A program made the position numbers and the translations under genes. Positions 37,248 to 48,369 of a stretch of 64,000 nucleotides of DNA are shown piece after piece; position 1 is the stretch's first letter, and each line of letters opens with the position of its first letter. Below the pieces are notes generated by a model that was not told the DNA's origin, ran no database searches, and was given only the letters and a program-made list of their open reading frames with translations. This DNA is from Rhizophagus irregularis (lineage: Eukaryota; Glomeromycota; Glomeromycetes; Glomerales; Glomeraceae), in NCBI RefSeq assembly GCF_026210795.1, contig NC_089447.1, positions 1,676,501 through 1,740,500 on the forward strand. Reading direction: 5' to 3'.

Positions 37248-38104
37248 CATCATGATGATGATGAGTAAGACGGAAGATCATAAAAAACCCGAAGTATTTC
37301 AATCAAAGTCAAATTTAGAAATAGTTGCTTGGCTCGTCGACCATCCGGAAATTTTAAGATTGGCACTAGAAATGAACAATACAGATGTTGCTATCTCATC
37401 GTCCAGTAAAATTACAGACGTAAGTATTAAATTAACATGATTTTATTATGTCTAAATCTTTTAAATAATGTATTTTTAATATTTTAGGATAAAATTCGTC
37501 TATGGGACGAAAGTGTCAAGTGTCTTTTTTTACGTGCAAGAAGTCCGTGTGGTGAAGTTTTTGATGAGTTGATAACAAAAATTTTCAAAATAAAAATACA
37601 TTCGAACGAAGCTAAAAGCTACCTCGAAAAAACCTGAAAATTTTTTATCGATTTCAGAAATAAGTTTAACCAAATTATTTTAACTTCTGTAGAAGAATTT
37701 AAAGAAATAAGAAAAAACAGGCATTTATTTAATTGTTTCGTAGCTAACCAAATAGTGCTGTTTGTATTAATTATTAATTTAATTATAGAGCATCTACTGG
37801 AAGTTTATCTCAAAAGGAACTTATAGATTACGTTGATGAAGAATTTGTCCAAAAGATTTTAAGCCGACAGCTTGTAGCTGTTAATATTTCAGAATTAACA
37901 AGAAATGGAGGATTCAATACCTTGGTTGATTTCGTAAGAGAAATCTTTAAGGTTTCGTGGAACAGAAAAAATTTGTCCGCCGTTAAAGAATTAGATAATA
38001 TGACCAAAAAATTAACGATCCCTTCTAGGAGTGGAAATAAGATCGTTGATTCTTTATCGGTAAGTTATTTTATTTATACTGTACTGATACTTCATATCCT
38101 TTAA
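36891..38104 (+). pseudogene. Divergent companion gene of the 12.8-kb element, unknown function
   Basis: Starts MTTKRKLPNKSSDDN, then a TAA (36936-36938), EMEVEE and a donor. The next exon begins about 37059 with a basic region (SKRKQITKKRRDIDIEKA), then a poly-Asp tract from a GAT microsatellite (37203-37261), where the frame slips. It continues as SKTEDHKKPEVFQSKSNLEI and helical segments (AWLVDHPEILRLALEMNN; LIDYVDEEFVQKILSRQLVA; FVREIFKVSW) up to about 38059. A second stop lies near 37637. No known domain is recognised. Position, divergent strand and a basic then acidic then helical layout parallel the companion gene at 19221-21121. Confidence 0.55.
37203..37264. repeat. GAT/ATG trinucleotide microsatellite
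   Basis: About 20 GAT-type triplets with a CATCAT reversal in the middle. Encodes poly-Asp in the companion gene frame; slippage explains the frame change downstream. Confidence 0.95.
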
Positions 38105-39870
38105 TCATAGTTATTAATAATAATATTAAATTATACATAGTTATAAATCTTAGCAAACGCTCTAATTTTTTTATAAAATTATGCATTTTATAACGATATT
38201 ACATTGAATAAATTTAGTAAATTTTACAAGCAAATGATAATATGAAACATCATTATTCTAAACATTATACCATAATGTCGAGTGATAATAATATAAAATA
38301 AAATGGATGTATAAAACTATAAAATGTTTGTCTAAGATATAACATTTTCAAGTTTAAAAAGTAATTGTTGTTTTGTTAAAAATGGAATGGTTATTATATG
38401 ACGTTTCTTCTTTAGTATATACGGCCTAAATATCTCTATATATTTGACGTTCTTATACAGATCAAAAAGAATACATTTGCGTAACATTTGCGTAAAGTAA
38501 GAACTTTAAAGTTTAAGCCAATTCTAACTGGTAATTTACAAAATAACAAACACATTTCTTAAAAAAAATTCTGAATCAGAATACTTTTCCGGTTTCCATC
38601 TTCGATTCTGCAAAAAATTGAAAAGTTCAGGTGATAATTTAAGAAATATCCACCTATAAAGAGACTAAACAATTATCAGGTTGATCAAGTTCGTGTAATA
38701 CCAAATTTAATAAATTGTCTGATTAAATGATCGCATATATTAAATGATCGCGTATATTATAAAGCTATAAGGCCTATTAATTCCTAAAAAGTCAATTTAA
38801 CCACTATTTTATTTAACCGCTATTTATTTGTACGTTTTTTTTTTTTTGAAAAAAAAAAACTTTCTTTTCTGAAAGTAGAGTCTTCCTCCTATACCGTTTG
38901 CCGTCGTGCATAGTGTGTTATAGGAAAAGGCAGACTTGAATTATATAGGTGTAAGCTTATGTTATATAGGCGTAAAGCTTATATAATTAACGCAATAAAA
39001 ATCCTTTAATCAAAGGTTAAAATAGGCATGATGGGATATTCTCATATATCATGAGCTCTGTCTGTTCGAAGTGTCGTTTTATATATAATTAAGTAGGCTT
39101 AAGTTGTAAGTAACTTTTTTATAACATTGATTATTGGAGAATTAAGTGGCAAAAATAATTTTTAGTTTGTAAGACTTTTAACTCCATACCAACTGAACTT
39201 GTGTGTGTTTGGCGTGTAATTAATTCCCTAACCCTTAGACCCATTCGTGGGTTAGGTAGGTTGCTTTGCACTTCTTGCAGCCTACCTTATAATGGGTTTT
39301 AGGTCCACGTTTGCCCATTTAAAATTTATTAAACAGGATGTCATTCGTCCAAACACATTGCAACGTTTGTTGATGAAGCTATAGTTGTCTAATAAAAGTT
39401 CGCTTTGCCAGGCAATTTATGGTGGATTCAATAGATTAAATTACAAACAACAATAATGCAGTCATATGAGAATTCCAGGCCAAAGAATAAGGGTGAATTG
39501 TCAAAGTTGAGAATATATTTGTATTTTTTTTTTAAAGCCGTCATTCTCATGAACTTTTTCATTGTATCCCTAAATTCAATGATTTTGGTAATGATGAAAC
39601 TGCAGTTGTTTATAGGGGTTTCCCGCCAAACTTCTGAGGTGAATTTATGTCTGGTGTTTTCGAATATACTTATCCTTTTTGCAATAGAGTCATAGCGAGT
39701 CTTCTTAAAGCGTACCTGTGACACCCCATCCAACTTGGGCAGTGTCGCTGAATCTAAAGTAAGGTACCCGGTTAATCCTCAACTTTGGGTTGATGAGTTA
39801 TGATTCTGGAGTATTAAGGCATAATGTTTTGACTTACATCACCAATTTAACTCATAATTCTAATTTATTG
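38105..39870. other. Non-coding right interior of the 12.8-kb element
   Basis: No supported gene. A subregion, 39170-39860, is less AT-rich and contains a CCTAACCC...GGGTTAGG inverted motif (39230-39262) and a TGTGACACCCCATCCAACTT block at 39718-39737. It may be a further insertion, but I find no clear ends. Overlapping open frames at 39428-39733 (-) and 39456-39695 (+) have no recognisable content. Confidence 0.4.
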
Positions 39871-39879
39871 AATTAGTTT

Positions 39880-40850
39880 ATTATAGATTTATTGATATTT
39901 TTTTTATCTGTTATATAATATTTAAACTAATGTATACTTTATCTGTAATTAAAATTGTTATTGTAATAAATAACTGGTAACTTAAATCTATTGAAATTAA
40001 CTTTTAAATTAGATTACAAATTATTAAAATATTATAAAACGATATTTGATTGATTTGATATTTTTAAAGGTAAATTCAATATTTATAGATAATATCATTT
40101 TGATATTATTATTTTGATACTGAATTAATATTATATCGATATTGCATTTATTAAAAAAAAATCATTATTGTTATAACAATATCAAAATGATATCGTTTCG
40201 TTATTTGTCAATATCGATTAGATAATTATAAAGTGATATCTTTATGATATTATATTGACATTGACATAATATCAAAATGATATCGTATTAATATCGTATT
40301 TACTTTCTATTTTTCATTATTGTTATAACAATATCGAAATGATATCAATTTGATGTTTCGTCAATATCGTTATGATGTCGATTAGATAATTATAAAGTGA
40401 TATCTTTATGATATCATATTGATATTGAATTAATGTTAGAACGATATCATATTAATATCGTATTTACTTTCTATTTTTCATTATTGTTATAACAATTAAC
40501 AATATCGAAATGATATCAATTTGATGTTTCGTCAATATCGTTATGATGTCGATTAGATAATTATAAAGTGATATCTTTACGATATCATATTAATATTGAA
40601 TTAATGTTAGAACGATATCATATTAATATTGTATTTACTTCCCATTTTTCAAAAAATTCATTGTTGTTATAACAATATTGAAATGATATCGATCTGATAT
40701 TTTTTCAAACAAATATCTTTACGATATCATTTCGATATATTGAATTAATATTGAAATGATATCATTGCGATATCATAATGATATCATTTGCAAATCGATA
40801 TCGCCACGATATTTATTTAACATCATTATTATATCAATTCGGTATTATTT
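39880..40850. repeat. Right subterminal array of the 12.8-kb element
   Basis: Three near-identical 170-bp units with GTTATAACAATATCGAAATG, ATTAGATAATTATAAAGTGA and ATATTGAATTAATGTTAGAA, plus degenerate outer units, all rich in GATATC. The unit differs from the left array (28070-28885) but shares GATATCATATTAA-type words. Confidence 0.85.
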
Positions 40851-41503
40851 AAAAATTCAAGGTTTCTGTAAAGTTGTTCTAATGTACGTTGAGTAGTTGA
40901 TAAACCAAGAAGAGACACATGTATTTTTTTAATATGTGTCCAAAGATTTGTTATTGCACCTTTAACAACAACATATTTAGCATTACAATAATTGCATTTT
41001 GCAGTAATTTTATTATCTTGCCCTCTTTCTTTAGTGAAATATTTCCAAATATTAGATTTAGATTTATCAGAAGTTTCTGTATCTGTACGCTATAAATTAT
41101 AATAAAAAAATTTATATTTTAATTTATATAGTTTACTTTAAAATAATATAAATATAAATTTAAAAAATTACCATTTCTAACGACATATTTAAAATTATAA
41201 TGCAAGATGCTTTCACAAGTATATTTAAAGTATATAAAGTAAAAATCTTTTTTGATACAAATAATTAAAAAAATGATGATCTTTATTTATTTACATTTAT
41301 TGATGATATGTCATGTGTAACTAAATTCAAATCAATCAAATCAAATCAAATATTTGAAATATTTGATAAGTCAAATCAAATCAAATAAACTCTTATTTGA
41401 ATTTGATTAAATCAAATAAACATAAATTTGAATTTGAATTTGATTTGTCAAATTCAAATCAAATATCAAATATCAAATCAAATTGCGGATCCCTACTATC
41501 TAT

Positions 41504-41677
41504 AGTCACTATCACACCTATCCTCAAAAATCTTATATTAAAAAGAACCATTTATAATCACAGTTATATAAAGAATATATTAAATAACTTGGCATCTAAT
41601 AATCGTACAAAAATTTATCATAGCTTGTTAGAATCGTCTCACTGAGACGAATCGAATGGTGGTAGTTTTATCCTTTT
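41504..41677. repeat. Interior of the pogo-like element: first palindromic monomer
   Basis: Contains GAATCGTCTCACTGAGACGA, an inverted repeat, followed by ATCGAATGGTGGTAG. It joins in register with the monomers at 50528-51060; the S plus LINE A insertion separates them. Confidence 0.8.
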
Positions 41678-42664
41678 CCTTTGCAAGTGTTTACGGCCAG
41701 ACCACCCATTGCCTCTTATGAGACTAATCTCGGGTCTGTGTCCTATCATCTTCAATGAAGAACCTATTATACCGAGTACTTAATTCCTCAGGTAACAGCA
41801 CCACTATAGAAGACATTCCCCATCGGGCCATTTTTAGGCCGATCTGAAGCTAGTACACGCCGCCTACTCATCCTATACCCATTGCATGATACTGATACTC
41901 AATTTATTTAACGACCTTTAGGAAGCATCTACTTTCATGGAGGACTTTTGACAGGTAACATCAACCATCTAGTACCCTTCCATACCACCATTTTAGGTAC
42001 TAAGTGCTCACTCAAAGGCCACTACAGCCCGCGATTACCTAGCACTGATAGTACAGTTGTTTACCCCAAGTGGTATACTTTGTAGTGACCACTCGGACAG
42101 GAAGTAGCAGGCATCTGTCCAGGATCACCCCTTATGGTGGGTATCAACCACCAGGGATCACCAACCAGGACCCAAGGAGTAGGGAATCGAACCCCATAGC
42201 CATGCTACCTGTTCTGCATTGCACGAACGCGCTTGGTTAGTCCCCAAGCTGCTCAGAAGGTCTAACTACCACTAAGACATTGCACCCTCAGCTTTACCAT
42301 CTAGGACGACCATCTAGCCATTACTGACCCCAAGCGGTATCGTAGAGTGACCACCCGGACAGGAAGTTCCCCCAAGGTATAGTAGTAACCTCAAGGACAG
42401 GACTGCGCACATGCTAATGGCCTCATAGGGAACGTTAGAAGGACACCATAACCCTTAGTTGAAATGTGCGGCCTAACCGTACACACTAATTCACCATGAT
42501 GCAGTCCAACTACACTAATCCCTGTACTTTCACGCTATTGGTTGTAGCGTCCGCAGTAAAATTCTTTTTATTTCTGTGGTCATGGAAATCGAACCTGCGA
42601 CCTCACCATACTCAGGCTTAATGAGGGTCTCAGTGACTAACCACCGAGATAGGGTGACCAACCC
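41678..42664 (-). mobile_element. SINE-like repeat S, copy 2, with tRNA-like modules
   Basis: 987 bp, flanked by TAGTTTTATCCTTTTCC at 41661-41677 and 42665-42681. Minus-strand reading starts with a tRNA-like module (42578-42660): A-box-like TCTCGGTGGTTAGTCA and B box GGTTCGATTTCC. A second module has A-box-like GTCTTAGTGGTAGTTA (about 42264-42279) and B box GGGTTCGATTCCC (42182-42195). These match RNA polymerase III promoter boxes. The rest is non-coding. Its 3' end abuts the target site. A pol III transcribed SINE moved by a LINE is the likely identity. Confidence 0.75.
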
Positions 42665-42935
42665 TAGTTTTATCCTTTTCCCCTGTGCAAACAGTCTTAT
42701 GACTTTATCTTTTATTTATACTTTAGACTTCGAAAAGTAATCGAACAATATTACAAAAATAAGAAAATAAACTAATAAAAAATAAAAAGAGTAGCTTCAC
42801 GACTCATACAAGTAAAGAAATCTAAACTAAAAAAATTTAAAGCAAAGAAAAACTGAACTATTACAGAATCGCATACCCTAACTTTACCCGAAGGCCAGTG
42901 TGAGTCAACTATCCAACATCCAAAAATCCAGTCCG

Positions 42936-45900
42936 TTACCAGAAAGAAATCCTAAGAGGTTGAACTGTTAAGCGGTGCAGAAAATCCAAGTGCGAGATCC
43001 AAGATCCACCCCAAATTATAGAAGAGGATATCCAAGAAATCCAGGAATCCTGAGAAACTGACGCCAAAGAAGAGTTGTGTTGTTGTGGAGAAGTAGTATT
43101 AGGGAAAGAATTAGTAGATGGGCCACGTAATTTGGAAGCAGCCGAGATACCCTGCGACTCCTCCCAAGCATGGAAAAGAACATTCCGACACAGCCAAATT
43201 TCACCATATAATTCGACTTGGAAGTCATTAAGAAGGGGAGAAATAATCTTGTATATAACAGAGAGAGGAAAGTGTTGATTCAAAAATGCCGTTAAATGCG
43301 CAGGCAACAATCCTCGAGTAAGCCAAAGACAGGATGAAGAAGGAGCTTCATAGTTCCAACAATCCAAAGCAAAGAATTCGGTATGAAAGGAAATATCCAA
43401 AGATTTCAAGGCTAGGAAAGAAGATAAACAAGAATCTCTAAATTTAATAACTTCAGACCGGTGTGTTAAACAGGGATTTAAATCCGGTAAAATATAAGGA
43501 CAAGTCCAAAGATGATTCAAATCTTCAGGAGCAGAATTACACTGCGGACAGAGCCAGTCAGGAGAATATAAGTAAGGTTTACGTTGTTGAAGAGTAGTTA
43601 AGGTAGGCAACATATCCAAAAGAAGTTTAATACGGAAGATCCAAAATTCAGGACGACCATTCCTATGTGAAGCGAAACCTTTAATTTGTGAAAGGCAAAA
43701 ATATATACCAGCCCAATCAAAAAGTGAAGGAGAACCAAGAGCAGTAAAACGCGCTAGTGAACAAAAAGATAAAAGAGCACGAGCATCTGCAATAGAGCGG
43801 AGAAAATGTTGAATATTCACGTCAATAGGCAAGGAGTTAAAAGTCAACAAGCATGGAGCATAACAAAATGTTGAAAGTAGAGTAGTGGGTTGTAAAGACG
43901 AATGAGCATCTTTTGCCAAAGAATCCGCTTGTATATTGTAGATATCATCGCCATGAGCAGGGACTTTAATCAATTCGACATTAAGATTACGATCCATGAT
44001 AAGTTGTCGAATAGAAAGCCAAAGAAGATGATTAGGTTCTCGGAGCGAACTTCGGTGAAAGGAGCATCAACAAACCGTGTCCATAGTGAAATTAACTGAC
44101 TACAATCAGTATGAATAGAGATTGACGAATCACGGAAAAGGGCGTTCAATCCTAATAGAACAGCAGAAATTTCGGAATGCAAAGCGGAAGGAAAGTAAGA
44201 AGGGAGATGTATGGAAGAAGATTCCAGAACAAGTCCAACATCATCAAGAGCAATCCAAGCAGAAGTCATGGAAGAAGGCGAAGAATCATTGGCAGGATGG
44301 AACGAACCATCTGTGTACAAAGATTGCACAGAAAGTGGTAAGATAGTGTCATCAATTCTATCGATTCTATCCTTAAAGAGAGGAGAAAGAGCGGGAGACG
44401 CGTTCGAAAAATGAACAAGAGCCAAGGAAGTCGCATAACTCCATGAAGTAGATAGAGTAATGGGAAGGTAAGCCGCGAAAACTTTGGCATTTCTGGTAAG
44501 ATAGCCCACAGTATCCGATAGAGTTACATTAAAAAAGCATTTTTCGCTATTACAGCGTTGTCTGATGGCAGATTTCATGAATAAGGCGGGAATGTTAAGA
44601 GCACAACCGGGACAAGGGTCATAGGATCGTTCATCAGCCGAGGTAGATACAGGAAGCCAATGAGATATAATAGCCGAGTTTTGTTTCTTGTAAGTGATAC
44701 ACACATGACCAACAGATAAAGTTTGAGTAGCAGAGTCAAGATTAATAGCCCATTGAGGATAAAAAGAATAATCTTTAACAGTATGATCTAATAAACAAGG
44801 AGAAGCTAAAGTAAAAGAAGAGTTAATAAAATATGAAGATAAAAGTAAAGTAAGAAGAAGAAGAGAGAAAATTATTATTGATAAAAGTAAACCAATTAGG
44901 GATCCGTCCTTTACGACCAACGATGCCAAGATAACGAAGGTCAGGCCAATTCATAAGATAACGTCCACAAGGAAAAACCAACTGAGCAAGCACAAATATA
45001 TTCAAGTTTTTCCAAAGTTTCCAACTCGATTGAAAAATGGAATGAGGTAGAATAGATCAGAGTGGCAGAGCAGGTTGTAGATCATGCCTCGGAGGCCGGA
45101 AGGAAAGAGACCACGTGATGTTCAAACGCGAAGAAAACAATAACGAATTAAACAAAGTGTGCGTTCGCAAAGAAATGATCTGTGACCATGGTTCTAAGTT
45201 AATAGTAGTCGGGCAACTTTCAGCATCCAGATATCCTTGAAGATAGGAGATAGCATAAAGGGCAAAATCTTTGAAATCAGGAGGAGTGAAAATTTTTTGC
45301 CAAGATGCAATATGGGAAGAAAGAAAGCGATAGAAAGCATTTTGAATCGAAAAGGGAAGTTTGAGAAATAACAGGGGCAACGGAGTAGTCGTAGCAAGAC
45401 CAGCTTTTCTTCGAAGTACTGAAAACAGAGGCTTGACAATTGATTGAATAGTACTTTCAGAGAAAAGGGTAGTTTGAAGACGAAATTCCAATCGCGGAAG
45501 AAGGACAGCATTGTAGAGATAGGCCACATGTTGTGCTAATAATTTCTTCGGTCTCAGGAGAGCTGCCATATCTTTAACCATGGAGCGCGCTTGTTTGAGA
45601 ACAAAATCAGAAGAGGCGGATAAAGAAAACCAAACGCCTAAAAAGCGAAAGGAAGCATGCAAAGATAAAGAGGAAAGGGAAAGAGACAAATAAGAGACTA
45701 AAAAAGAAGGTGTAAGATCAAAAATAATCTTTGAAGAAGGGGAAGAAGATGAAAGAAGAACATATTTAGCTGAATTAGCTTGAACATTATTTAAAGTATA
45801 AAATTCAGCAGTAATAGAAAGACGGTCTTCTATTCCAGATTTTGAAGAAGCAATAAGTGTAGAATCATCCATAAACGTTAAATGTGAAATTGGTAAAGAA

Positions 45901-48369
45901 TGTTGTTCAAATTCAAGTGGAGAATAATTTAAAAGAGCTGAAGATTTTAAAATAAAAGGATCTCGTGCTTCTTGATTCAAAACAGTGAGTAAAGGATCCA
46001 AATAAATAACCCAAAAAAGAGGGAAAATGATTTCTCCTTGATCGATACCAACACGTACTCTATAAGCAGCTGTATCGCCATGACAAGTAATTATCTTATT
46101 ATTTCATCGTGTAAAAAGATTTAAAATAAATCGCACTAAAAGTGCAGGGATATGTAACCTATCTAAAGCTAATTTAAGCATATTTAAATCCATAGAATCA
46201 AAAGCTTTAGAGATATCTTGAGAAACGATCCATAGTTCCTGATCATCAGTAGAGTCATGTTTATGTTGATGGATAATCGCATCAAGCATTTTGATAGGGA
46301 CATCAGTAGAACCACCAGGTAAGCCAGCAAAATTACCACCTTGGAGAACTTTATTATCAGCAAGAATGTTGGAGAGACGATTCGTGACGACCTTAACTAC
46401 ACATTTTTGAACTGTTTCCAGAAGAGTAATAGGTCGAGTGTTCTTAAGTTGAGCATCAAATTCGTGAGGTTTAGGAATAGGATAAACCACAGCTTCACGC
46501 CAGTCAGCAGGAATATCACCGCGAGAAAGGCAGGTATTGGCCAATAAAAGAGAGAAATCCAAGGCTTCACCGGACAGATGTTTAATCATCTCATAAGAAA
46601 TTTTTGAAGGGCCGGAAGCTTTGTTATTTGGCATGGAGGAAATCACAGTAGACCATTCTTGTAGCGAAATAGGCGCCAAAACAGGATCATATAGTGAAGC
46701 AGACACATTAGCAAGAGGAGTGTAAGCTTGTTGCCATCGGGCAGGAAATGAAATGATGGAAGAGTAACGGGTCGAACGGAGGAGAAACAATTGATTGAAA
46801 ATGAGAAATAGCAGCTTGTTTAATATCCGAAGGATCCGTTAAAAGAGTAGGAGTAGAGTCCAAAACGACCAAAACACGGTCAAGAACAATTGAACATTTT
46901 TCTACTGATAAGGCAGAATCTATAAAGGTGCCGAGCGAGTTCAAAAAGTGTTCGTCACGTAGTGCAGTATAATATTCCACTGAGTCCGTAAGGTGTTGGG
47001 CGAATTTAGTAGATAAAAAGGCAGAAACTAAATTCTTCTGTGATCGTAAAAACGATTTAAATACAGATGCAGGGGTTGTAGAATAGGTAGGAACTGAGTA
47101 ATCAGGGAGTAAGGATGCAAGATTTTCAAGATGGGAGGGCAAAGCGGCAGTCATTTGCGCAATCTGAGTAGGCCAATTAGAACGACGAGTAGTAAGGCGA
47201 TATAAAAATCGATCTAAAAACTTGTTAATAGCAATAAGTTTAGTTAATTCAGGAGAGTACGAATGTCGGTGTGTATTGGAGACTTTTTGAAAGGGTAAAG
47301 TTTCAATTGCAGCACTAATTATGGCAGCTTTCAATGCATGCCACATACGATCAAGAGAAATAGAGGAGAAATCAAAATTAGGGTGATATTGTCTATCTAA
47401 ATAAACTCCAAGAGAATCATCTACTTCAGTGGTAAAATTATTCCATTGTTCAACTGAAGTGGAAGCGTAAGAGAAAATAGTACGCAATTCTTTTTTTGTT
47501 TAAGACGAGATTTAGCCAAGATAGCCAGGCAAGAACTGAAGTCAAAAACAGTTGTAAGAACTTTGTGATCGGTAAAAGTGGACGATCAAGAAGACCCGGG
47601 CAAGTAACCACTTGTGAAAAAAGACCAGGAGCAGGGAAACCAGGTGAAGACCAGATATAATCCAGTCTCGAAGATCCATTATCATGAAAGAAGGTGGGAT
47701 CAGGACCATTTGTAGAGGAGTGAGCTTGATGATCGGTAAAAACCTGAGAAGAAAGCAAGCGAAGAAGCTTAAAATGATTAGGTGAATAATTAGAATGAGC
47801 GATTACATCAGCATTGAAGTCGCCAAGAATAACTACAAAATAATTATTAGCTCGGGCATAATCGAGCCAAGAAGAAGTTTGGCAATAAGATCATTGCAAA
47901 TAGATTGATGAACAGAACCAGAAGGGGGATAATATATAGAAATAATAGAAATTTTAGTTTGATGAAAGAACAAATCTAATTTAAGAAGTCGACCGTTCCA
48001 AGGATCAATTGTTTGAACATGTTTATGAAGGGGATTACGTAACAAAATACCAACACCATCATGAGGGCAAGAAGAAGAGGATGAACAAGCCCAATAGGAC
48101 TTAAAGTGATGTTGGGAGTGTTCATTTTTAAAAATAAATTTAGCATTTGAAGGGGAAAGACGCGTATCATTAATAGATAAAGCACCAAAAGAGGAGTGAA
48201 GAAAAAAATTAAGCAAATGTTGTTGTCGAACTGGAGAACATAAACCATTAACATTTAATTGACCAAATTTGATAAGGGGAGAGGGGTGAAGGGAAAAATT
48301 ATGTTTATTGTTGTCCAACATTATTACACACTGATAAATCGGTAATAAAGAAGGGGAAAAAGAGAACAA
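42936..48369 (-). pseudogene. LINE A ORF2: endonuclease, reverse transcriptase, RNase H
   Basis: Read 5' to 3' on the minus strand: endonuclease (47.45-48.37 kb; GQLNVNGLCSP, NDTRLS, HDGVGILLR, SRLDYIWSSP); linker with a CFPF-like LPFQKVSNTHRHSYSPE; RT (45.0-46.8 kb; NKASGPSKISYEMIKHL, GLPGGSTDVP, SQDISKAFDS and the catalytic FMDDS near 45870); RNase H (43.9-44.4 kb; LYTDGSFHP, SEISAVLLGLNA, HTDCSQL); C-terminal zinc-like CPQCNS...HLWTCPYI at 43.5-43.6 kb. At least five frame changes (about 47.8, 47.5, 46.75, 46.0-46.1 and 44.9 kb) disable it. Confidence 0.9.

Larger units (their letters stand above)
28048..40873. mobile_element. 12.8-kb DNA transposon with palindromic subterminal arrays and cargo genes
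   Basis: Boundaries come from comparison with the uninterrupted hAT copy 2 (about 61800-61830). The left end starts CTTTGCTGAAACTTGGAGTT at 28048. The right end at 40873 is its inverted match (CTTTACAGAAACCTTGAATT). TT on both sides is the 2-bp duplication. Both ends carry long arrays of units rich in GATATC. The interior holds a Plavaka-class transposase (30211-33895, -), a Myb/SANT-like gene (about 34765-35302, -), and a divergent companion gene (36891-about 38060, +). It is twice the size of the 15.3-kb element but has the same plan. Confidence 0.82.
25959..41186 (-). pseudogene. hAT transposase, copy 1, disrupted
   Basis: Starts at the ATG at 41184-41186. A BED-type zinc finger (CNYCNAKY...H...H) is at about 40900-41095. 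The remainder follows at 25959-28047 with SLDIWTS (first catalytic Asp), HVVNLAVQAAL and the C-terminal dimerisation block (NYLSIPATSAPVERLFSESG). Lesions: the 12.8-kb insertion after the BED exon; the usual TDNAS second Asp is Asn (TNNAS); the Trp of TRWNSTYDM is TGA; a roughly 200-bp insertion lies before the YNLLMGHAE region; a 1-bp deletion lies near 26556 compared with copy 2. It cannot make transposase. Confidence 0.88.
24139..41495 (-). mobile_element. hAT transposon, copy 1, minus strand, with a 12.8-kb insertion
   Basis: Perfect 8-bp target duplications CTATCTAT flank it (24131-24138 and 41496-41503). Terminal repeats are TAGAGTTCTGCAAAATCAAA and, inverted at the other end, TAGGGATCCGCAATTTGATT. 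Subterminal zones at both ends are built of CAAAT/ATTTG words. The own length is about 4.5 kb after removing 28048-40873. The transposase is defective (separate entry). The 3' half also contains the tandem exon-like repeats and a small MITE. Confidence 0.88.

Noticed and set aside
42578-42660. Functional nuclear tRNA gene
   Set aside because: A and B boxes are present, but the acceptor stem does not pair well and the sequence is joined to the S repeat, so it is a SINE head rather than a tRNA gene.
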